Shown here: piece by piece, positions 1 to 10,500 of the stretch
Position numbering within the stretch: position 1 is the stretch's first letter
Layout: each line of letters opens with the position of its first letter
DNA from: Romanomermis culicivorax
Taxonomy: Eukaryota > Nematoda > Enoplea > Mermithida > Mermithidae
DNA: 64,000 bases
Direction of reading: 5' to 3'
NCBI GenBank assembly: GCA_963922205.1
Contig: CAWUHX010000045.1
Location: forward strand, 1-64,000
The notes under the pieces: model-generated
Told to the model about the DNA's origin: nothing
Seen by the model: the letters and a program-made list of their open reading frames with translations, nothing else
The model's database searches: none
Position numbers and translations under genes: made by a program

Positions 1-1
1 T

Positions 2-28
2 AAGCAGTGGTATCAACGCAGAGTAACT
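2..28 (+). other. Residual library-amplification adapter
   Basis: The window starts with AAGCAGTGGTATCAACGCAG followed by AGTA, then ACT. This is the SMART/ultra-low-input PCR adapter with one extra A before the final CT. It is an artificial sequence and not genomic. It marks the end of an amplified molecule left untrimmed at the contig end, because the extra base probably defeated exact trimming. The identification rests on recall of the standard adapter and is very secure. Confidence 0.93.
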
Positions 29-35
29 AAAACGC

Positions 36-104
36 TCAAAATTTTTTTGTGCCATTCCAAATTTTTTGTGCCAAAAACCATGTTTTGGCACAAAAAAAAA
101 ACTG
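36..104. repeat. Palindromic, T-rich transposon end (candidate)
   Basis: An inverted repeat (about 62-76 against 82-97) is built on TTTTTTGTGCCAAAA, and the stretch ends at AAAAAAAAAACTG. Read on the minus strand it begins CAGTTTTTTTTTTGTGCC, which has the same design as the CACTG-T9-CCAC terminus of the hAT-like element at 160. It probably is the end of another hAT-like element truncated by the contig end. No target duplication can be tested because the other end is missing. Confidence 0.4.
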
Positions 105-269
105 CCCACGGCTGACAACACTGCAGCCCTGCGGATGTTCGTCGAACAAGTGGAACGGCCACTGTTTTTTTTTCCACATTTGCACTATAATGTGGAAAAA
201 AATCTGGAATGTGGAAAAAATTTTTGAGGTCTTTCCACCAGGGTTGGCAAAAACCCAGTTTTTGAAATC

Positions 270-356
270 TTCATTTTTGGGTTTTTGGGTTTTTGGGTGG
301 GTTTTTCTGGGTTTTTGGTGGGTTTTTCTGGGTTTTTGGTGGGTTTTTCTAGGGTT
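270..356 (+). repeat. Subterminal GGGTTTTT array, left arm
   Basis: About eight short units of GGGTTTTT, some extended to TGGGTTTTTCTGGGTTTTTG, sit just inside the left hAT terminus. They mirror the array at 1196-1286. Clustered subterminal repeats are the usual transposase-binding sites of hAT elements, which is the likely role here. Confidence 0.75.
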
Positions 357-640
357 TTTGTTCCAGTTTTGTACTAATGAATGATCATTTTACTTAAAAT
401 ATATATGAGAATGTTATTTTTAACGTATTAAGTGTATTAAATTGCTGAACAGTGTTCAAGACTGACTATACATTTGGTTGTAACATATTTACACGAGTCA
501 CGCGACTGCACATTGCACAACGATTTTATCGATTTGGCTCATTAAAACGATTGGCTGTTTATTGAATTTTTTATTGCATGATCTAAACACTAAAAATTGA
601 AATGTCACTTTAAAAAATTGAAAATTACGGAAATCAAATT

Positions 641-1164
641 TCACGCATCGGCTTCGCTCACTTCATCAGATTCACAGTCAGGGGAACTTTCTAGCAGCCC
701 AAAGTTTGTCTTAACGAATACCAGTTTGCGCACTGTTTCCATCGACAATTGATTTCGCAGCTTGGAATGTATGAAGCCAAAGGTAGAGAAGTTTCTTTCC
801 GAAGATGCAGTAGAGACAACGAGCGAAAAAACCTCAATTAATTTTTTATACATGTAATACATTGAAACAAATAACATGTTATCTATGTGTACCTTCAGAG
901 CGATTCGTTGCACCAGCGGCCAGTCAGCTCCATCTGTGAGCCAATACTCAAGGACAGACTTTTTCTTTTTGACGAGCATCTGGTCTGGTAGCGAAATGAG
1001 TTATTTTGTTTTTGTAATTTTGCCTCAATCATGTATTGCGTCAATTCTTGATACACAGCACTTTTTCGGTCAGCTAGTTCTGGATTTGCCACAGGGAAAT
1101 TAACGATGAAATCCTCAATCTCGTTCTGGATTTGCCACAGGGAAATTAACGATGAAATCCTCAA
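641..1164 (-). pseudogene. hAT transposase C-terminal remnant
   Basis: Two overlapping minus-strand frames (895-1164 and 641-979) encode successive parts of a hAT transposase. The second contains the dimerisation-domain core VVSTASSERNFSTFGFIHSK followed by LRNQLSMETVRKLVFVKTN, the characteristic hATC signature. The first frame carries the preceding segment (LADRKSAVYQELTQYMIEAK). A frameshift near 975 separates them, and the N-terminal zinc finger and catalytic region are absent. A 33-base stretch near 1128-1190 is duplicated in part. It is not expected to make an active enzyme; the intact terminal repeats show it was mobile. Confidence 0.88.
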
Positions 1165-1195
1165 ATTAACGATGAAATCCTCATTTTAAAAGAAT

Positions 1196-1286
1196 TAAGA
1201 AAAACCCAAAAACCCAAAAACCCAAATTTTGTCAAAAAAATGCACCCAGAAAAACCCAGAAAAACCCAAAAACCCAAAAACCCAGG
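1196..1286 (-). repeat. Subterminal GGGTTTTT array, right arm
   Basis: Units of AAAAACCC, with several AAAAACCCAGA variants, lie just inside the right hAT end in opposite orientation to the left array. A short unrelated spacer (TTTTGTCAAAAAAATGCAC) splits it in two. Confidence 0.75.
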
Positions 1287-1390
1287 TCTTGCCAACCCTG
1301 CTTTCCACAAATGTGGAAGAAAAATTTGGGGTTTTCATATTGAAAAGATGCATTTTGGTGCATTTTAGAAGGTCATAATCTCAAAATTTT

Positions 1391-1906
1391 CCGGCGCTTC
1401 GCGCCGGTAATAACTTTAATAATCATCATTATTCATTAAGTAGTTCAGGCGCGGCTTTTATCTTGTCTACCTTCATTTATCACTTAATCTATAATAGTTT
1501 TCATCATCTTAAACGTAGTATCTCATGTTTTAATTGGTTATCTTCAACATTTTATCATAATATTTAATGAAGATTCGCATTTTTTCCTTTTGAGAAAGAT
1601 GAATACACGTCAAGTCTCTATGATTTATGATGCGATTATTTCTTTGCTAACGTAAAATTAATTCAAAAGCTTCTTGGAAATATCTTTCGGAAATTTATAT
1701 TCTTCTTACTCATATATTTTCGACCAAGTTCATGAGAGTTTACAAATAAATTACAGATTTTTAAATTTTTCAAGTAAAATTCTAGAAATTACGACTCTTG
1801 AACACTAAATTGGAATCTAATTCTTGAAATAAATGTTCGGAAAAATGATTTTCCAGCATCCTAGAATGTCAATATACCCAAAAAATTTTCCGGCGCTTCG
1901 CGCCGG
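1391..1906. repeat. Dispersed CCGGCGCTTCGCGCCGG hairpin, copies 1-2
   Basis: The perfect 7-bp-stem, TTC-loop hairpin CCGGCGCTTCGCGCCGG occurs at 1391-1407 and again at 1890-1906. Each is preceded by an AAAATTTT box. The first copy lies in a stretch (about 1340-1660) clearly similar to the interior of the MITE at 54495-55465, so the hairpin travels as part of one or more MITE families. Five further copies lie between 52.5 and 56.3 kb. Confidence 0.85.
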
Positions 1907-2180
1907 AAAGTACCATCTTTTTTGGGCTTTCACTTGTCATCAGAGAGGACTTGACCATTGATTTCTTGTGTAATTCAAGTCAATTATGCTCTTGGATAGT
2001 TTGCTACAAAACTTGTTCAACAACGCTTGTAGATTAGGCTTTTAAGTCGAACATTTCAATTTTTCTCCAATTTTAATGAATTAAATTCTCTAAAAACACC
2101 CGAAGGCTTGAAAAAGCTCAAAAACAGTGCAATAAAGCGTCTGTGAGCATTTTTAAGCCATAAAACGGATTTTAAGACGA
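1700..2180 (+). repeat. Dispersed ~480-bp repeat, forward copy
   Basis: This stretch is similar along its length, in opposite orientation, to 58050-58515: both carry the block around TTTGGGCTTTCACTTGTCAT and the block around GAAGGCTTGAAAAAGCTCAA. The last part also matches about 60990-61140. It forms the right half of the hAT-like element 160-2264, which indicates that these scattered copies are fragments of the same MITE family. Confidence 0.7.
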
Positions 2181-2504
2181 AAAAAAATTTTTTCCACATG
2201 TGGAAAAAAAATTTGACCCCTTTCCACATTTGTGGAAAAAAGTTCGTGGAAAAAAAAAACAGTGGGAACGGCGCATCGGGCATCACGTAACGAAAAATCG
2301 ATACAAGCCATTTACTGTAGTTATATTTATGGATTCGCAAGTACATATCAAATTCACATATTGAGCGAGTGATATCTACGTTCACTATACCAAAAAGTAT
2401 CTTGACTTTTAACGTCGTACGTGCAGTCTCAATCATTGACAGGCGTAAATCATAGTCTTTTGGAACGGTCTCACTCCTAGCGGAATTCATAAGAAGAATG
2501 AAAT

Positions 2505-2630
2505 TCAAAAGAGTGAAACCCGAAATGACCATTCTCAAAAGAGCGAGTCTCAGATGAACAAATAATCAAAAGAACGATTCTCAAAAGAGCAAATACTAAA
2601 AAGGGCGGACCTCAAAAGAGCGAAATATGT
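2505..2630 (+). repeat. Imperfect direct repeat of TCAAAAGAGCGA
   Basis: Five variants of the 12-mer TCAAAAGAGCGA occur at irregular 14-32 base spacing near 2507, 2534, 2566, 2580 and 2613. They straddle the Met proposed for the interrupted exon on the minus strand. They could be binding sites or simply decayed simple repeat. Confidence 0.5.
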
Positions 2631-2639
2631 TTAAATTAT

Positions 2640-2990
2640 TGTGTCATGTTGTATAATAAACAAAAAATTCGATAAAATTTTTATACCAAGATTGAAACTG
2701 TTTGCTTTGTAATTTTTTATTAAAAGTTGGGAATGATTATTTTCAAATTGTTGTTCATATACAGAGACAACATCAGTTCCAGAAATTCGATCGTTTGTTG
2801 TCATTCATTAGACGATGACTTGGTTCCTTAAAATTTTCTTTTATCTCTCTTTTTCTTCTGCTTATATCAACTTGCTTTTCCCTTTGTTGGTTTGTCGCAT
2901 GATCTGTGTTTCTTATCCTGAAATTTCAACAAATAGAAAGTCACAATCGTCACATTAGGCTCTTATCCCGATGAACATATAGTTTTTATA
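2640..2990. other. AT-rich spacer
   Basis: I see no open frame of note, terminal repeat or duplicated block between the short-repeat cluster and the start of the 629-bp duplicated flank at 2991. Confidence 0.5.
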
Positions 2991-3619
2991 GAGAAAGAAT
3001 AAAAGAAGGAAGAGGTAGATGAAAAGAAGAAAAATGAATGAGAAAAGAAATGAGATGAAAAGAAACACAGAGAGAAGAAAAGGAAAAGAATTCAACAAAT
3101 AGAAGATTAAATAAGTGTAAGGAAAATGAAAAACACAACAAAATTTTCGAAAAATAAAAAAAAACTCTTGCGAAAGTGGGGATATACAACTAGCTCAGCC
3201 GAAATTTTTTGAGATGTATTCCCATGAGGACATTATTTTCAAGTATGATGGATGGACATGAGAAATGAATACACATCATAATGAATTCAAATGACAAACT
3301 ATGATCAGTGCGATAAGAAAGTATCAAAAACTGATTTATGATGATATTCAGGCAAATTGATACTGACATTATATTCAGGCAAATTGATACTGATACTGAC
3401 ATACACAACACTATCCCTAACATTATTTGGTCAGTGAGTTTTCTGACATGAACAGCAAACCAAGTCCAAAATACTTGCACGGTTAAAATGTTGTATAGCA
3501 CCTGTTAGAAGAAGAAATCTATGGAACGATCAAACACAGGAGATTGACAATTTATCCACAGAACGCCCCTTAGTCATTAAAGGTTTTCGGATGCCAAAAT
3601 TCGGAATGTTCTAGCTTAT
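2991..3619 (+). repeat. 629-bp flank duplication, left copy
   Basis: This segment abuts the first base of the left LTR of Ret-A and recurs at 12921-13548, immediately after the last base of the right LTR. The two copies differ at only about four places: an A-run length, GTGGGGATATAC against GTGGAGATAC, and two substitutions. A 27-base tandem repeat around GGCAAATTGATACTGA is included. The usual 4-6 bp target duplication is not visible at the LTR edges; this long duplication takes its place. Confidence 0.92.
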
Positions 3620-4514
3620 TGTAACGACCAGATTTGGTGTGTAGCACTTTACTTGGACCAATCGGTCGATACGGCGGGGCAAATACGGGACGGGGGCGCG
3701 GGCGAACGGTTACAATAAACAACGGTTAATCGACGGTCGCTTGAACGTCGACAAATAAAACGGGGGCGGCGCGGTTGCTTGCAAATAACAAAATACACGA
3801 CACGGTTTAATTGCTTTCGAAGACGGTTGCTTGCAAATGCGGGCGCGGGGTCAAAATAAAAACGATACAAGAACAAGAATCAGAATGATCAAAATCACGC
3901 TTTGCTTCTTCTTTTATATGGCGATTTTGGCCACTCCCTGGACGCTGCGGGAGGTCGAGCTTCTGTCCATCTTCTTCCGCCAATCGTCGTTTCCGGCTAC
4001 GCTTTTTATGCTTTCTTAATTACGCCTCTCTAATGCTTTTCTGGTACCGTATGCTTTCTGTGCTTCACTTGCTTTCTACGGTGGGCTTGGCCACACCTCT
4101 GTGCTTCTGTGCATGCTTCCTGTATCGGTTTCTCTGTATACACATGTTTTGTGGGGCCGCCGCTACCGTTACAATCGAGACTACTGTCTGGCGGGGCTTC
4201 TACGTATTTTACTGTGTGCAGGTGTTGTTTACGATTTTTACTGGGGATTACGGTAGCTGTGGAATGTGTAGTTTAGTGTGGGTTCTAGGGGAACAGCTGC
4301 CGTTTGTGCAAATTAATTAGGGCATCTTAATTGGGCTACCGGGGTGTGAACGGATCAAAATAAAGTACTTCACGTAATTTTGTAGGAATGCTTGGGTGTG
4401 AATCCCAGACATCCTTGAGACGATAAAATGTGAAAAATAAAATAATATCTAATAAATGTCTATTACATACAGTATGCTACATGTTTACAGTACTGCTTTA
4501 GCAGGTACGTTACA
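3620..4514 (-). repeat. Ret-A 3' LTR
   Basis: The 895-bp LTR starts TGTAACGACC and ends GGTACGTTACA on the plus strand, with TGTAAC/GTTACA terminal inverted repeats. In element orientation it is the downstream LTR. It contains a GC-rich block near 3660-3850 and an AT-rich block near 4380-4500. A 95-codon open frame on the antisense strand (4033-4320) is discussed among the rejected items. Confidence 0.95.
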
Positions 4515-4527
4515 TTTCCCTCCTTCC
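4515..4527 (-). promoter_or_regulatory. Ret-A polypurine tract
   Basis: Directly upstream of the 3' LTR in element orientation lies GGAAGGAGGGAAA, the purine run expected to prime plus-strand DNA synthesis. It overlaps the stretch just past the polyprotein stop. Confidence 0.8.
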
Positions 4528-4545
4528 GGAGTTGAACGTCCTCGT

Positions 4546-7500
4546 TCAAGGCTTTCGAGGTTGAGGAGGGGTGGAGGTAGATTCGATAGTTGCTTTCCGA
4601 GGGTAGAAAGGGGTTGTCTCGTTTACATGCACCGTAAATGTAATATTCTTATGGGGGTGTTTGAGTGTAACGTTGGGGTACATAAAATTTGTAACTGTAT
4701 AGGGCCCGTTTTGGCGAGGGAGGAATTTGGGAGTCAGCCCTTGTTTACACGAATGATTTTTGTAGAGAATAAGATCACCTGCCTTGTAATGTATGTTCTG
4801 AGCATGTTTGTTATACTGACGGGTATAGTGGGCTTGGGCTTTTTGCAAACTTTTCTGCACAGTTGAGAGTGATTCTGTGAAATGCGATTTTACACGGAGG
4901 GCGTAATCGTCTAAATCAACCATGTAGGACGTGGGGAAAAAATTTAAAGCTGCATCTGACGGCAGATTAGCTTGTCTACCGTGGAGTAATTCAAATGGGG
5001 GATATGATGTGCTATCATTTTTATGAATGTTGATCGAAAAAACGGCGTACGGGAGATAAGTATCCCAATCAGTGTGATTTGAATTGATGTACATGCGGAT
5101 ACGGGTGGCTAAGGTTTGGTTGCAACGCTCAACTTCCCCATTGGCAATGGGATGATATGGGGTAGTGTGAATTTTCTGAGTATTGCATAAACTGGTGATT
5201 CGTGAGAAGAGATCGGATACAAAATCGGTGCCACGATCACAATGGATGATTTTTGGGGACCCATGACGACAAACAATTTTGGTTACGAATAGCTTGGCAA
5301 TAGTGGCTGCAGTGATGTCAGGGGTCGGGAATGCCTCTACATACTTTGTGAAATAATCGATGAAAACGACAATGAATCGGTTGCCGTCTTCAGTGAGGGG
5401 TAACGGTCCCATGCAATCAACACCAACTCGATCAAATGGGCCAGTCGGCTGAATTGGTACCAAGTTTGCATGCACTTTGTGTCTAAGAGCTTTCTGTGTC
5501 TGGCATGGGTGGCAAGTTTTGCAGTAATGTTTGATATCACGGCTCATTTGGGGCCAAAAGTATTTCTGTCGGAGCAAGTGTAAAGTTTTCCGGGCTGCAA
5601 AATGACCTGTGAATTTGCTGTCATGATGTGAGGCGATGAGATGCTGGACTTGTGATTTGGGAATGTATAGTTTTGCTTGCTTGCCGACTATACGAAAGAG
5701 GATGTTTTGATGCACTGCGAATTTGATCAGAGTAAGGGGGTGCTTTTGGGCGATTTTTGCTAAAATGCTTTTCACAGTTGGATCAGTGCGTTGGAGTTCG
5801 GCGAAGTTTTTCTGTTGCTCTTCTTGTTCAGTTGCTTCGGCCTCAAGAACAGAATTGATGGTGGATATTTCGGGGGGGGGGGGGGTTTCTAATTGCTCAA
5901 TATCAAAGGATTGCTTTGCTGTCTGTGAGGGGAATCGAGAAACAGCATCTGCGTTGCGGTTAGCAGTGCCTTTCTTGGGTCGAATGTCGAGTTGAATACA
6001 AGAGAGGGCTAATCCCCAGCGGGCAATGCGAGGGGACGGGTTTTCCTTTTGTAAGACTGCCTGAACTGCTGTGTGGTCAGTGTGTACAATAACATGTTGC
6101 TGGAAAAGATAGGGGCAGAAATACTTGACAAATTCGACTACTGCAAGGGTTTCCAGTTCAGTGATTGGGTAGTTGCGTTCTGCGGGTTTCAATGTGCGGC
6201 TCCCAAAAGCAATGGGGCGATCCTGACCTTTACTATCTAGCTGGCTGAGAATGGCGCCGATTCCGAGTTTTGAGGCGTCAGTTTGCAGAATAAACGGTTT
6301 TGTGAAATCGGGATGCTGCAGTATTGGGGCATGAATGAGTAATTCTTTGAGCTTAGTGAATGCATTTTGCTGTTCGGGGCCCCAGGAAAATTCCGAATTC
6401 TTCTTGAGTAGCGATGTGAGTGGGCTAGAAACTTGAGAGCAATTTGGGATGAATCTGCGATAATACGAGGGTAGGCCAAGGAATGACTTAACCTCTTTTG
6501 AGCTTTTGGGTGTGGGTATGTCATAAATGGCCTGTACCTTATGGGGATCTGGTGAAATGCCTTGCTGGGAAATGACGTGGCCTAAGTATTGGACTTGGGG
6601 CTGGCAGAATTTGCATTTTTGTATGTTTAGCTTAAGGCCTGCTTGTGAGAATCGGGCAAGAATAGTGTCTAAACGTTCCAGCATTTGGGCATGGGAGTCT
6701 GCGAATACCAAAACATCGTCGAGATACACAAGGCATGTGTTCCATTGCAGACCCGAAAGAATAACATCCATTAACCTTTGGAATGTGGCTGGGGCATTGG
6801 TGAGTCCAAAGGGGAGGTAATTGAATTGATACTGGCCGGCTGAGCAATTAAAGGCCGTTTTTTCTCTGTCTGCTTGTGCTATGGGAATGGAATAGTATGC
6901 ATTGGATTGGTCAAGGGACGTGAAATATTTCATTCCACGGAGGGTGTCTAGAATTTCGTCTATGCGGGGCAGGGGGTATGTATCTTTTTTGGTTACTTTA
7001 TTGAGGCCTCTAAAATCAATGCATAAACGATGGCCTCCATCTTTTTTGGGAACTAAAACTGTGTTGGTACACCATGGGGAGTTGCTTTGGCTTATGACAC
7101 CTGCTGCTGCGAGTTGCTCAACTTCTGCTTGTATGATTTGCTTTTCTTTTGGGGACGTCCGATAAAGTTGTCTACGTACGGGTTGGGAGCCATTGGTGTC
7201 AATTGTATGTGAAACAAGGGTGGTTCTACCTACATCCATTTTGGGTTTAGCATATAATGTAGGGTACTTCGATAGGGCGCGTAGTAGTTGCATTTTCTCC
7301 GTTTCTGTGAGGTCACTGGAGGTTAAATTAACATTCTCTTTTAACCATGTGAATGTATCAAAACGGTTTGGCTGGTTTTGCGTTGAAGGGGTTAGATTAG
7401 CGGGAGCATTTTGTTTTGGGATGTAACAAGAGACTGTGCCAATGCATGTTCCAGGGTAAAGAATTTGAGCTGTTTCTTGTGTGTTTAGGACGGATATGCG

Positions 7501-10500
7501 TATGCGACTGTTTTGGTTTTCAGAGATACAAGCTGCGAAATGGACTTTGGGATTCTGTTTGGGTTTTGGGGTGAATTCAAGCTGTTTGACCTGTAAGTAC
7601 GATTTGGGCAAGGGGACAGTAAATTCGGTTACTGTACGGGGTGGTAATTCTAATTTCTCATCCAAATAAGTTCCACCATGAGTTGAAAGAGGGCTATATT
7701 CTAGGCCATCACAGGGTAGTATAACATTGCCAAATTTGACCTGTGATTTTTGATTGTTGATAGTGTATTCCGAAAATCGACTGAGAAAGTTTTTGCCTAG
7801 GAGGATGTCTGCGGTGCAATCTTTTTGGACATGGACCATGATTGTTTCCTGGATTGTTTGGGCTGTCACTGTGACAAAAGTGGTGCCTACAAAGTGAATC
7901 GGGAGATTATTTGCTGCTTTTGCTTGGACTAGCGGGGGTTTCATGTCTAACTTTAGGATTTGAGCGATTCGGGAATCAATGAGTGAGTAAACTGCACCAG
8001 TGTCAATCATGCCTTTTGTCATTAATTTGCCATTAAGTGTGATTGGAATATGAGGGGTATGTTTCTCAGGTACGTTTTGGGGTGGCTTATTTGATGCAGA
8101 TTGGTGAATTTGATTAATGAGTTCGATTGCAGGAGTTCGGGGGGTATCGATATCGACAAGGACGTATTTCTGCTGTGTTTGTGCCCCACGACGATTAGCT
8201 AATTCTAAGAGAGCATGGCCGAATGATGGGGGAATGGTCTCATGTAAATGTCTGTTGTTTGAAGGTATTTCGTATGCATGTTCGTTTGTGGCATGATGCT
8301 TTGGAGAGGGGAAATATTTTCGAAGAACGAGAAACAAATAAAAGATGCCTGCAAAAACTACAGTAATAACAGCTAGATTTATAATGATTTGCAGGGGTCC
8401 TTTGAGTAAATTGTTTAATCTGTCTGTGAGACTTTGGGTGGTACCGGTAATTACATGTTCTATGCCTTGACCGGCGCCAGAGAGTGTATTTCCAAGTGCT
8501 TGGCCAGTGCCTGAGATCATGTTGTAAACTGTATCGGAATTGAGAGACATTTGGGCGGTGTAATTGACGAGTTTTTTGACAATGTTTTGGAGTGTGTGAG
8601 TTTTGTAAATGTATTGTTTCAAAAAGAGTAGGTTGGTTGAAATAGTTGCAAGTTGATCATGAAAAATGGCGGGTGTATTAAAATGGAAAAGGGAGAAATT
8701 TTGGTTCCAGACGATTTCTAAAGGTAAATTTGTGACATGTGGGGATCCTGTTTCACTGACCCATGTATTATTCTGTTTGTAAAGGGCTACATGCATGTGA
8801 TGGCAGTCAACAGTTTGTGAAAAAGGGGTCAAATCGTTGCCTTCTGGGTTTGAAAACATGAGTTCGGTTCCTACGAGGATGGGCAAAAGTTTGTAGCATG
8901 TTTGGTTGATTTTGTGGTTGTAAAAGATTTTGGATGCGTTTACCTGCTTGCAGGGCCAGACTGTGAGGGCTTCTCCTGTGAATTCTGCTATGATGTCCGT
9001 TCGCTGTAGGAATGCACGTGCTCCAAGGGTTGCATCAAGACGTAAAATTTGCCATACGAGATCAAGGTGACGCTGTGCCTGTCTGCATAATTCACTCCAT
9101 ACGTTTTTGAAATTTTGAATTTCGAATTCCTGTATTTTGTCTGCTAGATAGTTTAGTTTTGCATTGATGGGTTCAAAATCATCAAAATCGTATAGTGTAG
9201 TATGAGTTTCATTGGTTTTTGGGGTTAAAAATGCATTACGATGTGGGGTGCTTTTGTCTAATTGTACGATAATGCCTTGTTCGGTTAGAATGCTGTCTTG
9301 GATTTCTGGGCAATTGGGGTTTGAAAAGAGTGTGTTTTTAACCGAAAATGCACCTTGTAGCTCTTCTATTATCATGTGGGTTGGCGTGAGTTTTATGGGA
9401 TGTGTATTTTTGTATTCGAAGGGGCATAAGTTTTCAAATGCTGTTTCATTCCAGATAATGGATCCGTCCACTGTTACACAATGACCTGATGTCAGTTTGC
9501 ATGACCCTAGGTCGCCTAATGTACCTGTCATAGATTTTCCATTCCAAGATGCTATTTGTCCTATTTCTATGATGACGTTAGTGACCGAGGTACAATGGTC
9601 TGTACAACACCATGTGTATTCTACGCTTAGGGAGTTATTTGTTGACCAAAATCCTGGTTGGGTTTCATATAATTTTTGACCATTGTGTTCTTTGTCTATA
9701 ACGATTGCCTTACAAACATGTGGGGTTAGATTTTGCATTTCGGTTTGGTCGAAGACAATACCTTTTGATCCAAAAAATCCTGTATTAGTACAAATTTTGC
9801 GTTTGCGAACACTGCATTTGTATGCGTCTGTAATGTGGGGCTTAGTGGAGGGGATATAGATTTTTCCGAATGTTTGTACGGGTTTGTCTACTGTGGAAGG
9901 GGGCATGCATGATACAAATTTTGGTATGCTGACTGAGTGACCGCTCAATGAAGTTCCACACATCTGAAATTGGGCGCTACACGATGTGGGGATTATTATA
10001 CATAAAAATATACAATACAATGGCCAATGTAGTGTTTTAGTGGAGGCGGCGGGGTACTGTGTTTTTTCGCTCTGCTCGATTTGGCGTGGCGGTTTTTGGT
10101 GTTGTCGTTTTGCGATTTTGAGCTGGGGGGGTGGCCGGTTTGAAATCTGAACGTTCTGTAAAACTTTAGAAGTTGAGTTATGGGATGGGGTTTGGACTTG
10201 CTTACTTATGAGGGTCGGTAGAAGTGTTTGGCGGGGGCGGAATTCGTAGGGTTCGGGGGTCAGGCCATGTAGAAGGGATAACAAGTTGCGGCCTGTTTTC
10301 GACGGGGTTTCGGGGGCGGTGGGCGGCGTAGTGTCTTGCTTTCGGGGGATCTTGTAGCCTACGGGGATGGTGGGCGGCGATTTTTCGGTTTTTGCGGCTT
10401 CAGGCGTGGGGGGTGGTGACATAGCCCACCAATCGGGTACGTCCAGATCAAGGACGTATTCGTCACTGCGGCGGTGGGTGTTGGGCATGATTGTTCCTAA

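Larger units (their letters stand above)
239..1301. mobile_element. hAT transposon nested in the outer element
   Basis: Left end CAGGGTTGGCAA and right end TTGCCAACCCTG are perfect inverted repeats with the typical hAT terminus. The target duplication CTTTCCAC is exact at 231-238 and 1302-1309. Just inside each end lies an inverted array of GGGTTTTT-type repeats. The 1063-bp body keeps only the C-terminal part of a transposase, so it is an internally deleted, non-autonomous copy. It is younger than the element at 160-2264 because it lies inside it. Confidence 0.9.
160..2264. mobile_element. hAT-like transposon (outer, non-autonomous)
   Basis: The termini are inverted: CACTGTTTTTTTTTCCAC at the left and its complement with one extra T at the right. 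The 8 bases GGAACGGC occur immediately outside both ends (152-159 and 2265-2272), an exact target-site duplication of the length expected for hAT elements. TTTCCACA/TGTGGAAA inverted motifs recur just inside both ends. Removing the second hAT element that sits within it (239-1301) leaves about 1 kb with no coding capacity, so this is a MITE-like element that was moved in trans. Superfamily assignment rests on duplication length and CA..TG ends; no transposase belongs to it. Confidence 0.75.
105..2538 (-). pseudogene. Unrecognised coding exon interrupted by a hAT-like element
   Basis: From a Met at 2538 the minus strand encodes a hydrophobic, signal-peptide-like N-terminus (MRMVISGFTLLNFILLMNSA) and continues open to 2265, where the hAT-like element 160-2264 begins. 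Counting only one copy of the 8-bp target duplication, the same frame resumes at 151 and stays open to about 102, where another repeat end begins. The transposon therefore appears to have landed in an exon. Visible sequence is about 107 codons with two cysteines near the end of the first piece and start of the second. I do not recognise the family. The exon could also be part of an older repeat. Promoter and further exons are not identified. Confidence 0.35.

Noticed and set aside
4033..4320. 95-codon antisense frame in the Ret-A LTR, also open in the solo LTR
   Set aside because: Differences between the LTRs hit all codon positions and many change the amino acid, so the frame looks conserved only because the LTRs are similar. 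No sign of selection.
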